A model generated the notes under the pieces. It was not told where the DNA came from. It was given only the letters and a program-made list of their open reading frames with translations, and ran no database searches. A stretch of 64,000 nucleotides of DNA from an uncultured Gammaproteobacteria bacterium (lineage in GTDB: Bacteria > Pseudomonadota > Gammaproteobacteria > JAADHQ01): the NCBI GenBank assembly GCA_947258655.1, contig CAMYJD010000009.1:1-64000 (forward strand). The letters run 5' to 3'. Of this stretch, positions 1 to 6,266 are shown piece by piece. A program made the position numbers and the translations under genes. How positions within the stretch are numbered: the first letter of the stretch is position 1; every line of letters begins with the position of its first letter.

Positions 1-1
1 G

Positions 2-481
2 TACTACAAATTGCCATTCCGTGTCAGTGCCGAATGGATGAAGGGCGAGGGCGTCATCTTCCAGGGTCCGGACAAGCCAAGCTTCGGTCTGCTAGGTCCC
101 GGTGTGGGCAATCCCAATCATCCATTCAATGGCCTGAATCCGGATGCAGAAGCCACCTCCTGGTATATCGAAGGTGGTTACTATATTCCCAATACCAAGT
201 GGGAGCTGGATCTGAGGTACGCCAAGTTCAATCGCATGGATAACCAGTCGCCTACCTCTTTCGGACCACCAGCTGGACCTCATCAGAATGTTACGCCTGA
301 GTTTGAGTTTACCGAGTTGACATTGGGTGTGCAGTATCATATCAACAGGAAAACACGTCTGACATTGAACTTGTCCAAGAATGAAGCCGAGGCTGTTACC
401 TATGCTTCAGGTGCAGGACCGAACAGTAATCTTGACGGCGTTGATAACCGCTATGCATTACAGTTAACACATATCTTCTAA
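2..481 (+). CDS. Outer-membrane beta-barrel porin, C-terminal part
   Basis: The reading frame is open from the window edge, so only the last ~159 residues are present and the start lies upstream. The visible part alternates short beta-strand-like stretches (WYIEGGYYIP, WELDLRYAKF, FTELTLGVQYHIN, TRLTLNLSKN) with loops rich in Pro, Gly and Asn. It ends in LQLTHIF, the terminal aromatic residue expected for insertion by the BAM complex. This pattern fits a general or phosphate-selective-type porin, but the family cannot be decided from the C-terminus. A strong intrinsic terminator follows 35 bp after the stop, so it is the last gene of its transcript. Confidence 0.7.
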   Translation, partial: YYKLPFRVSAEWMKGEGVIFQGPDKPSFGLLGPGVGNPNHPFNGLNPDAEATSWYIEGGYYIPNTKWELDLRYAKFNRMDNQSPTSFGPPAGPHQNVTPEFEFTELTLGVQYHINRKTRLTLNLSKNEAEAVTYASGAGPNSNLDGVDNRYALQLTHIF

Positions 482-515
482 GTAAATGATATAAAGTTAA
501 TTCAATGATCTTTAC

Positions 516-546
516 AAACCCCGGTTGATCCGGGGTTTGTTTTTTC
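516..546 (+). terminator. Intrinsic terminator after partial porin
   Basis: Perfect stem AAACCCCGG/CCGGGGTTT around a short loop, followed by a T-rich run. It lies between the porin stop and the lipoprotein start. Confidence 0.85.
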
Positions 547-578
547 AAGTCGAAAATATATTGATTTATGAGGTTAGC

Positions 579-1082
579 ATGTTCAAAAAAACAGGAATGA
601 TTCTTTGTATTGGATTCTTATTACAGGGTTGTTCTGGGGCATTGGTAAAACAACAGGCGGCCGCCGTCACATCCTCTCCATCCGCCGCAAGCGTCTATGC
701 CAATGGCCAGAAGCTGGGGCTAACGCCCTTGCACCACAATCTTTACAAGGCCTTCCCGGCAGGCTGGGAAGACTGGGAGTACTCGGCGCGCGGTACCCTG
801 GTCGTGAAAAAAGAAGGCTGTCAGGATTTTTCGCTGAAGATCAATGATCTTATATTGAGCAAGCCGATACATGCGGAGCTGAATTGCAGTCAGGTAGTCA
901 AAGACCAGGCAGTGATGCCGACGGCCGTCATGGAAAAGGCAAAACCGGCGGCAGCGCCAGCAGCGAAGCCGGTTTCCGCTATAGAAAAACGCTTGCGCGA
1001 ACTGGAGGCCCTCTATAAGAAAGGTGTCATTACGCAGCAGGAATACAGGGAGACGCGTAAGCGCATTCTGGGGGAATTATAA
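579..1082 (+). CDS. Lipoprotein with PEGA-like segment and SHOCT domain
   Basis: A 167-residue protein. The start at 579 is chosen because it places a lipoprotein signal directly at the N-terminus (MFKKTGMILCIGFLLQGC, lipobox LLQGC, acylated Cys18) and an AGG lies 8 bases upstream. Residues ~29-52 (SSPSAASVYANGQKLGLTPL) resemble a PEGA repeat. A Pro/Ala/Lys linker (~110-135) leads to a C-terminal SHOCT domain (EKRLRELEALYKKGVITQQE), a short helical motif common at the ends of bacterial envelope proteins. It is probably anchored in the inner leaflet of the outer membrane. The function is unknown. It stands alone between terminators. Confidence 0.75.
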   Translation: MFKKTGMILCIGFLLQGCSGALVKQQAAAVTSSPSAASVYANGQKLGLTPLHHNLYKAFPAGWEDWEYSARGTLVVKKEGCQDFSLKINDLILSKPIHAELNCSQVVKDQAVMPTAVMEKAKPAAAPAAKPVSAIEKRLRELEALYKKGVITQQEYRETRKRILGEL

Positions 1083-1084
1083 CA

Positions 1085-1307
1085 ATAGGAGTCAGGAGTC
1101 AGGAGTCAGGGTAGTCATGTGCTGGCGCCGGCTGTTTGATCAATTTCATGGATATATCTACCATAAAACCATTTATTAATAATGGTAAAATAGCTTATGT
1201 TGTAGATATTCGCATACAGGGATTGACAAGTATTATATAATATTATAAAATTCTTACATACTGATTATCCATTCATTTGGTTAATCTGACTCCTCCATCC
1301 TCCTTTG
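1085..1307. repeat. Gene-less stretch bounded by inverted 7-bp words
   Basis: The left edge holds three copies of GGAGTCA (from 1089). The right edge (about 1287-1305) holds the complementary words CTGACTCCTCC and ATCCTCC. The ~180 bp between is AT-rich and has no credible ORF. The architecture (short repeated words at both ends, inverted) resembles the ends of the four-helix-bundle element at 2370-2807, so this may be a decayed or non-coding relative. That link is inference. Confidence 0.4.
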
Positions 1308-1321
1308 GTGGATATTTTGAG

Positions 1322-1353
1322 GCACGGCTCCTACCTTTGCCGTGCTTTTTTTT
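1322..1353 (+). terminator. Intrinsic terminator upstream of rplM
   Basis: Stem GCACGGC/GCCGTGC (1322-1328, 1339-1345) followed by eight T. A second weak hairpin GCCTGA/TCAGGC with a T-rich tail follows at 1354-1379. With no gene directly upstream, this could end read-through or act as an attenuator in the rplM leader, where L13 autoregulation is known in gammaproteobacteria. Confidence 0.65.
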
Positions 1354-1489
1354 GCCTGAAATTCAGGCTTTTTGGTTTTTCAGGCCAAATCGAGCCGAAA
1401 CTGGCGATTAACGCTTGAGTATCATGCATTTCTTATGTAGAATTTCCGGCTCTCTAGACCATAGGTTTAATTTTTCGGAGCAGGATTCA

Positions 1490-1918
1490 ATGAAAACCTT
1501 TAGTGCAAAACCGGCCGAGGTGACACGCGACTGGTATATTATCGACGCCGAGGGCAAGACCCTGGGGCGTATGGCCACAGAAATAGCACGTCGCCTGCGT
1601 GGCAAGCATAAGCCTGAATACACACCGCACGTAGATACGGGTGATTATATCGTTGTAGTCAATGCAGAAAAGATCCGCGTTTCCGGCAACAAGATGAAAC
1701 AGAAGCTGTATCATCACCATACCGGTTATATCGGTAATCTGAAATCGATCAGTCTGGAAAAATTACTGCAGAAGTCGCCGACTGCGGCGGTTGAAAAGGC
1801 AGTCAAGGGCATGTTGCCTAAAAACCCTCTGGGCAGGGCCATGTTCAAGAAGCTGAAAGTCTTTGCCGGTAGCGAGCACACGCATGCCGCCCAGCAACCA
1901 CAGCAGCTGGACCTTTAG
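1490..1918 (+). CDS. rplM: 50S ribosomal protein L13
   Basis: Encodes L13, an early-assembling 23S rRNA-binding protein of the large subunit. The product is 142 residues, the standard length (E. coli 142). It opens [20 protein letters not shown] and carries the family motifs [16 protein letters not shown] and [18 protein letters not shown]. The start at 1490 is fixed by the conserved N-terminus and a GGAG 9 bases upstream; longer in-frame starts would add non-conserved residues. It is followed by rpsI after 43 bp, the usual two-gene ribosomal operon. A terminator-like leader precedes it. Confidence 0.98.
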   Translation: MKTFSAKPAEVTRDWYIIDAEGKTLGRMATEIARRLRGKHKPEYTPHVDTGDYIVVVNAEKIRVSGNKMKQKLYHHHTGYIGNLKSISLEKLLQKSPTAAVEKAVKGMLPKNPLGRAMFKKLKVFAGSEHTHAAQQPQQLDL

Positions 1919-1961
1919 TAACCCGGTTAACTTTATTAATAGCGCAATTTTGGAATAAATT

Positions 1962-2357
1962 ATGGCAGCTACAGAACAATATTCAGCCACCGGCCGACGC
2001 AAGACCTCAACAGCACGTGTCTATCTGCGCCCTGGAAAAGGTGATATCCAGATCAACAAGTGTAGTCTCGAGCAGTACTTCGGTCGTGAAACAGCACGCA
2101 TGCTGGTGCGCCAGCCGCTGGAACTGGTGGAAGCAACAGACAAGTTTGATGTCTATGTTAACGTTACAGGCGGTGGCATCAGTGGCCAGGCCGGTGCGAT
2201 CCGTCATGGCATCACCCGCGCCCTGATGGAATATGACGAAAGCCTACGACCAGCATTACGCAAGGCCGGTTACGTGACCCGCGACGCCCGTAAGGTGGAG
2301 CGCAAGAAGGTTGGTCTGCACAAGGCACGACGTGCGCCGCAGTACTCGAAACGTTAA
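1962..2357 (+). CDS. rpsI: 30S ribosomal protein S9
   Basis: Encodes S9, whose C-terminal tail reaches the P-site tRNA in the small subunit. The product is 131 residues. It begins with the family opening [19 protein letters not shown] and ends in APQYSKR, the conserved basic tail. It is the second gene of the rplM-rpsI operon. Its stop codon lies in the loop of a perfect 12-bp inverted repeat (2343-2370), and the four-helix-bundle element begins immediately afterwards. Confidence 0.98.
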   Translation: MAATEQYSATGRRKTSTARVYLRPGKGDIQINKCSLEQYFGRETARMLVRQPLELVEATDKFDVYVNVTGGGISGQAGAIRHGITRALMEYDESLRPALRKAGYVTRDARKVERKKVGLHKARRAPQYSKR

Positions 2358-2370
2358 CACGTTTCGAGTA
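2343..2370. repeat. 12-bp perfect palindrome around the rpsI stop
   Basis: Arms TACTCGAAACGT (2343-2354) and ACGTTTCGAGTA (2359-2370) are exact complements with TAAC, including the rpsI stop, as the loop. No T-run follows, so it is not a classical terminator. It may stabilise the 3' end of the mRNA, or be a trace of how the adjacent element was inserted. Confidence 0.75.
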
Positions 2371-2807
2371 GTAGCTGGTGGCGAGTTGCTAGTAGCTAGG
2401 TAAAAAGGAGATGACGCATGGAGGCGTTAGAGAATCTGGATGTTTGGAAGCGCGCCTGTAGGCTTTCGGTAGACATCTATCAATCACTGCATTCGTGTAG
2501 TGATCTGGGTTATAAAGATCAGGTTACACGTTCCGCATTATCGATTCCGTCAAATATAGCCGAAGGATATGAAAGGGACTCATTAAAGAGTTGTGTTCAG
2601 TATCTGAGCATCGCGAAAGGTTCATGTGGAGAACTCTGGACACAACTGTTGATAGGAAGGAAAGCAGGATTTGTTGCCGATGAACCAGGAAAGCAACTTA
2701 CGCAAGAAGCCAAAGAGATTTCTAAAATGTTGTTTGGTTTGATAAAGCATTACAAGGAAATTAAAGATTAATAAAACCTAGCTACTAGCCCCTAGCAACT
2801 CGCTACT
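2370..2807 (+). mobile_element. Putative small element: four-helix-bundle gene with inverted ends
   Basis: The gene at 2418-2771 is enclosed by ~32-bp imperfect inverted ends (2370-2401 and 2776-2807). Read outward to inward, both share AGTAG, then CGAGTTGCTAG, then GCTAGTAGCTAGGT, with short insertions at different places. Both ends are built from the repeated word CTAGTAG or GAGTTGCTAG. The unit is ~440 bp, inserted between rpsI and tRNA-Gln, 8 bp before the tRNA. No transposase is present. Four-helix-bundle genes of the 23S intervening-sequence family are known as insertions in rRNA genes; the mobility of this intergenic form is inference. Confidence 0.5.
2418..2771 (+). CDS. Four-helix bundle protein (23S rRNA IVS/S23 family)
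   Basis: A 117-residue protein of the four-helix-bundle family (TIGR02436), first seen inside intervening sequences of 23S rRNA genes. Typical signatures are visible: LDVWKRACRLSVDIY near the N-terminus, DQVTRSALSIPSNIAEGYER in the middle, and YLSIAKGSCGELWTQLLIGR later. A good Shine-Dalgarno AAGGAG lies 9 bases upstream. Family members are thought to bind nucleic acid, and relatives act as accessory Avd proteins in diversity-generating retroelements. There is no reverse transcriptase here and the gene is not within rRNA. It sits between inverted repeats and next to a tRNA, consistent with a small selfish unit. Confidence 0.85.
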   Translation: MEALENLDVWKRACRLSVDIYQSLHSCSDLGYKDQVTRSALSIPSNIAEGYERDSLKSCVQYLSIAKGSCGELWTQLLIGRKAGFVADEPGKQLTQEAKEISKMLFGLIKHYKEIKD

Positions 2808-2815
2808 GATTTCAT

Positions 2816-2889
2816 TGGGGAATCGTCTAACGGCAGGACAGAGGACTCTGACTCCTCTAATCAAGGTTCGAATCCTTGTTCCCCAGCCA
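2816..2889 (+). tRNA. tRNA-Gln (anticodon CTG)
   Basis: A complete cloverleaf: acceptor arms TGGGGAA (2816-2822) and TTCCCCA (2879-2885), discriminator G2886, and an encoded CCA (2887-2889). The anticodon stem GAGGA/TCCTC encloses the loop CTCTGAC, giving anticodon CTG, which reads CAG codons. The T arm contains GGTTCGAATCC. An intrinsic terminator follows at 2901. Confidence 0.95.
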
Positions 2890-2900
2890 AAAAAATAACA

Positions 2901-2925
2901 ACCCGCCACCGGCGGGTTTTATTTT
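2901..2925 (+). terminator. Intrinsic terminator after tRNA-Gln
   Basis: Stem ACCCGCC/GGCGGGT with a 3-nt loop ACC, followed by TTTATTTT, 11 bp after the tRNA 3' end. Confidence 0.85.
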
Positions 2926-2926
2926 G

Positions 2927-3332
2927 CTGCGTGCAAACATCGGGGTCTTGAGCGAGGTCGCTTCGTAGTCAAAAGAAATTAATCAAAATAGATGCCACGC
3001 ATATTCGCGCGCTTGTGTATTCTCGGTCAGGGTATGCATGTCTATCTGGCGATGTTGTGTGATTGCATCATTATGGTAGCGGCCAGACGGTCTTGATAGT
3101 CATTCGATGGGGTTGAGATGTTTTATTCGATGACTATAAAATCCACTTATGTTTATGTTTTAATGGGAATAATCATTAAGCCCCCATATTTGTGTAGCAA
3201 AAACACAACAATTTTGATGCTAATGTAGCTTTTGTGAATAATTTTGTTGCATTAACATAAAATGTTGCTATAGTTCACCACGTCTTTACAAAAATATAAC
3301 TAGATTTTCATATTTATAGAGGAATTCCATAA
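2927..3332. other. Intergenic region upstream of porin 1
   Basis: No gene is seen. It becomes AT-rich toward the porin and holds an imperfect inverted repeat (TAGTCAT near 3098, ATGACTA near 3131). The porin promoter is at 3247-3274. The long leader suggests upstream regulator sites, but no specific site could be identified. Confidence 0.5.
3247..3274 (+). promoter_or_regulatory. Promoter of porin 1
   Basis: TTGCAT (-35), 16-bp spacer, and extended -10 TGC-TATAGT. The same arrangement with the same boxes and spacer occurs before porin 2, which supports it as functional. Confidence 0.7.
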
Positions 3333-4316
3333 ATGAACAAGAAATTACTCGCACTTGCAGTCGGTACCGCATTCAGTGCTGCTCCAATGATCGCTTCTGC
3401 TGGCGTTACGGTCTACGGCCATGCACAGGTTGAAGTAGCAACTGTTGACACTGGTTCATCTGACCAGACAAGGGTCGATGATAATGCCCGCGGCCGAATC
3501 GGCATCAAGGCCTCTGAAAAACTCGGTAACGGCATGACCGCGATCGCCAAGTACGAGTTCCGTACTGATACTGCGGACGGTGTACGTACATCAGATGGTG
3601 GTCCTCTGACAGCACGTGAAACGTTTGTAGGTTTGAAGGGCGGTTTCGGTACCGTTCAACTGGGTAACGTCAAGTCAGCCTATAAATACACGGGTGGTGT
3701 CAAGTATGACCCGTTCACTGCCACAATGATCGAAGCCCGTCGTGCCAACGGTATGACCGGTGGTGCGTTTGGTCACAATGGCTTCCTATCAAACAGTATC
3801 AGCTATATGACACCGAAGATCGGTGGCGGTTTCACCGGTTGGGCAACCTATAGCCCGGATGAAAACGCAACGGTTGCACAGGCGGGAACTAACAATACGC
3901 AGAATGCAGCTGGTGATGGCGACTACAGCTTCGGCCTGAAGTTTGGCCAGAAGGCCTTTGAAGTGTTCGTTGCCGGTGTCAGTAACGACAGCGCAAGCTA
4001 CGAATCCATCAAGTTTGGTGGCATGTACAAATTCGGTAACTTCAAACTTGTCGGTCAGTATGAGCAGGCAGAAGCCGGTTCTACAGATATCGATGTCTAC
4101 TTCGTCGGTGGTCAGGCCAAATTCGGTAGCAATGTACTGGTTGCCCAGTTCGGTAATACCGACACTGCAGGTGGTACAGACCTGGATTACTTCACTATTG
4201 GTGTGATCCACAACCTGTCCAAGAAGACACGTCTGACAGCTGGTTTCCGTAACCACGATACAAGCGCTACTACTGACACTGATACATTCGCTGTCGGCAT
4301 GCGCATGAAGTTCTAA
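3333..4316 (+). CDS. Gram-negative porin (paralogue 1)
   Basis: A 327-residue outer-membrane porin of the general Gram-negative trimeric type (Porin_4-like). A signal peptide (MNKKLLALAVGTAFSAAP...ASA) leads to the first strand GVTVYGHAQVEV. Internal signatures are RGRIGIKASEKLGNGMTAIA and FVGLKGGFGTVQLGN; the C-terminus FAVGMRMKF ends in the Phe needed for assembly. It forms a passive channel for small hydrophilic solutes. An RBS (AGAGGAA) lies just upstream. A close paralogue follows at 4572 with its own copy of the promoter and terminator, so this is a tandem duplication rather than an operon. The paralogues differ mainly in surface-loop segments. Confidence 0.93.
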   Translation: MNKKLLALAVGTAFSAAPMIASAGVTVYGHAQVEVATVDTGSSDQTRVDDNARGRIGIKASEKLGNGMTAIAKYEFRTDTADGVRTSDGGPLTARETFVGLKGGFGTVQLGNVKSAYKYTGGVKYDPFTATMIEARRANGMTGGAFGHNGFLSNSISYMTPKIGGGFTGWATYSPDENATVAQAGTNNTQNAAGDGDYSFGLKFGQKAFEVFVAGVSNDSASYESIKFGGMYKFGNFKLVGQYEQAEAGSTDIDVYFVGGQAKFGSNVLVAQFGNTDTAGGTDLDYFTIGVIHNLSKKTRLTAGFRNHDTSATTDTDTFAVGMRMKF

Positions 4317-4344
4317 TAAAACTTTAATAAAGCTGTAAAGATTG

Positions 4345-4373
4345 AACGGGGCCTTTTGGCCCCGTTTGTTTTT
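4345..4373 (+). terminator. Intrinsic terminator of porin 1
   Basis: Stem AACGGGGCC/GGCCCCGTT, loop TTTT, then TGTTTTT. The same stem-loop follows porin 2. Confidence 0.95.
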
Positions 4374-4501
4374 GTGGGGCAGGGAGAAGGGGAAAGATAC
4401 AAGGGCAAAGCTTGTAAATACCGTGATAGATGTCCTGGTCAAACGCTAATCCCGGGTTAAAAATTCGGCTAGCAAAAATCTGTTGTTTTTCAACAAAATT
4501 G

Positions 4502-4529
4502 TTGCATTTGTGTTTTCTGTTGCTATAGT
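4502..4529 (+). promoter_or_regulatory. Promoter of porin 2
   Basis: TTGCAT, 16-bp spacer, TGC-TATAGT: the same boxes and spacing as the promoter at 3247-3274. Confidence 0.7.
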
Positions 4530-4571
4530 TCTACATGTCAATAAATAATTATTACTTGAGGAATCAATCAA

Positions 4572-5531
4572 ATGAATAAGAAATTACTTGCCCTTGCCGT
4601 AGGGACAGCTTTTGGGGCGGCACCAATGTTCGCATCTGCCGGAGTGACGGTTTATGGTCATGCACAGGTTGAAGTCGCTACTGTTGATACTGGTTCATCT
4701 GACCAGACAAGGGTCGATGATAATGCCCGCGGCCGAATCGGCATCAAGGCCTCTGAAAAACTCGGCAACGGCATGACTGCAATCGCCAAGTACGAGTTCC
4801 GTACTGATACTGCAGATGGTGTTCGTACATCTGATGGCGGTCCACTAACCGCACGTGAAACTTTTGTCGGTTTGAAAGGCAGTTTCGGTACAGTCCAGGC
4901 GGGTAACGTGAAGTCAGCCTATAAATACACCGGTGGTGTAAAATACGATCCATTCACTGCAACCCTGATCGAAGCTCGTCGTGCCAATGGTATGACAGGT
5001 GGCGCTTTTGGTCATAACGGCTTCCTGGCCAACCACCTCAGCTATATATCACCAAAAATGGGTGGTTTTCAAGGCTGGGCTACATTCAGTCCGGATGAAA
5101 ATGATGGAAACGGCGGTGCGTACAGCTTCAGTCTCAAGTTCAGCCAGAAGGCATGGGAAGTATTTGTTGCCGGTGTCAGTCCCGACACTCCAACGGGTTT
5201 CGATTCTATAAAGTTTGGTGGTATGTATAAATTTGGTAATTTCAAGGTTGTTGGTCAGTACGAGACGGTGAGCTTTGAAACAGCGGGTACGCCTGACACG
5301 GATGTCTACTTCGTTGGTGGCCAGGCCAAGTTTGGTAGCAATGTACTGGTTGCCCAGTTCGGTAACACGGATCCGGGTGGTTCATCTGCAGATCGGGACT
5401 ACTTCACTATCGGTCTGATCCACAACATGTCCAAGAAGACTCGTCTGACAGCAGGTTTCCGTAGCTTTGACAACACAAGTGGTACTTCAGAAACTGAAAC
5501 ATTCGCTGTTGGTATGCGTATGAAGTTCTAA
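4572..5531 (+). CDS. Gram-negative porin (paralogue 2)
   Basis: A 319-residue porin, a close paralogue of the gene at 3333. It has the same signal peptide type, first strand GVTVYGHAQVEV and C-terminal FAVGMRMKF. It shares an uninterrupted 77-bp identical DNA block with paralogue 1 (4689-4765 versus 3450-3526), while flanking codons differ synonymously, which points to gene conversion. The main differences are in mid-protein loops (after SPDENDGNGG and around VSPDTPTGF), where surface exposure and selection are expected. RBS TGAGGAA. It carries its own promoter and terminator. Confidence 0.93.
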   Translation: MNKKLLALAVGTAFGAAPMFASAGVTVYGHAQVEVATVDTGSSDQTRVDDNARGRIGIKASEKLGNGMTAIAKYEFRTDTADGVRTSDGGPLTARETFVGLKGSFGTVQAGNVKSAYKYTGGVKYDPFTATLIEARRANGMTGGAFGHNGFLANHLSYISPKMGGFQGWATFSPDENDGNGGAYSFSLKFSQKAWEVFVAGVSPDTPTGFDSIKFGGMYKFGNFKVVGQYETVSFETAGTPDTDVYFVGGQAKFGSNVLVAQFGNTDPGGSSADRDYFTIGLIHNMSKKTRLTAGFRSFDNTSGTSETETFAVGMRMKF

Positions 5532-5556
5532 AAACTATATAAAGCAGTATGGTTTG

Positions 5557-5587
5557 AACGGGGCCTTTTGGCCCCGTTTGTTTTTTT
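5557..5587 (+). terminator. Intrinsic terminator of porin 2
   Basis: Same stem AACGGGGCC/GGCCCCGTT with loop TTTT as at 4345, followed by a T-rich tail. Confidence 0.95.
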
Positions 5588-5691
5588 AAAGGCAGGTAAA
5601 AGATACACGAAGAAAGATAAAAGATCATGGTCTTGGTTGAAGAATAAATCCTTGGGCATTATGCAAGTATGTAAACCATTTTTGCTATTAT

Positions 5692-6117
5692 GTGCAGATG
5701 GATGATTATTCGCTCATTGGTTTATTTGTTAGTGCCTTTATCTCGTCTACACTGTTTCCGGGCGGATCTGAAGCGGTATTGCTGTATATGGCGACGCAGC
5801 AGGATTATGCATGGTCGCAGTTGTGGTGGATCGCGAGTGTCGGTAATGCCCTTGGAGGTATGACCTCGTGGCTGTTGGGATTCTGGGTTGCCAGTCGCTA
5901 TCCGGCACAGGCATTGATCAAGCCCGGTCATCAGCGCGCCCTGGCATGGATTCAGCACTGGGGCAGTCCGGTGTTATTACTGTCCTGGCTACCTGTGGTC
6001 GGTGATCCATTGTGTCTGGTTGCAGGATGGTTGCGCATGCACTGGCTTGTCTGTGCCCTGATGATCCTGGTCGGAAAGGCCGCCCGTTATGGGGTGTTGT
6101 TGTATATTGTGGCTTAG
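5692..6117 (+). CDS. YqaA-family (DedA-like) membrane protein
   Basis: A 141-residue integral membrane protein with about four hydrophobic segments. It has the YqaA/DedA-superfamily features FPGGSEAVLLYMA near the N-terminus, SVGNALGGMTSWLLGFW in the middle, and SWLPVVGDPLCLVAGWLRM, with a C-terminal GKAARYGVLLY. DedA-superfamily proteins are implicated in lipid flipping and proton-motive-force homeostasis; the role of the YqaA branch is not settled. ATG codons at 5692 and 5698 are both possible starts. It is monocistronic by appearance, 104 bp after the porin terminator. Confidence 0.8.
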   Translation: MQMDDYSLIGLFVSAFISSTLFPGGSEAVLLYMATQQDYAWSQLWWIASVGNALGGMTSWLLGFWVASRYPAQALIKPGHQRALAWIQHWGSPVLLLSWLPVVGDPLCLVAGWLRMHWLVCALMILVGKAARYGVLLYIVA

Positions 6118-6266
6118 AGTAAAGGGCAATGATGCCGGATTCTACGCTTATTCGGGCAGGGCTTACAATGACCGAGAAAATAAAATTCATGTGCTGATTG
6201 ATGCGACATTTCCTCAGATAAAAACACTAATCTCCTTTGATTAATATATGCTAATATTGCTTCACG

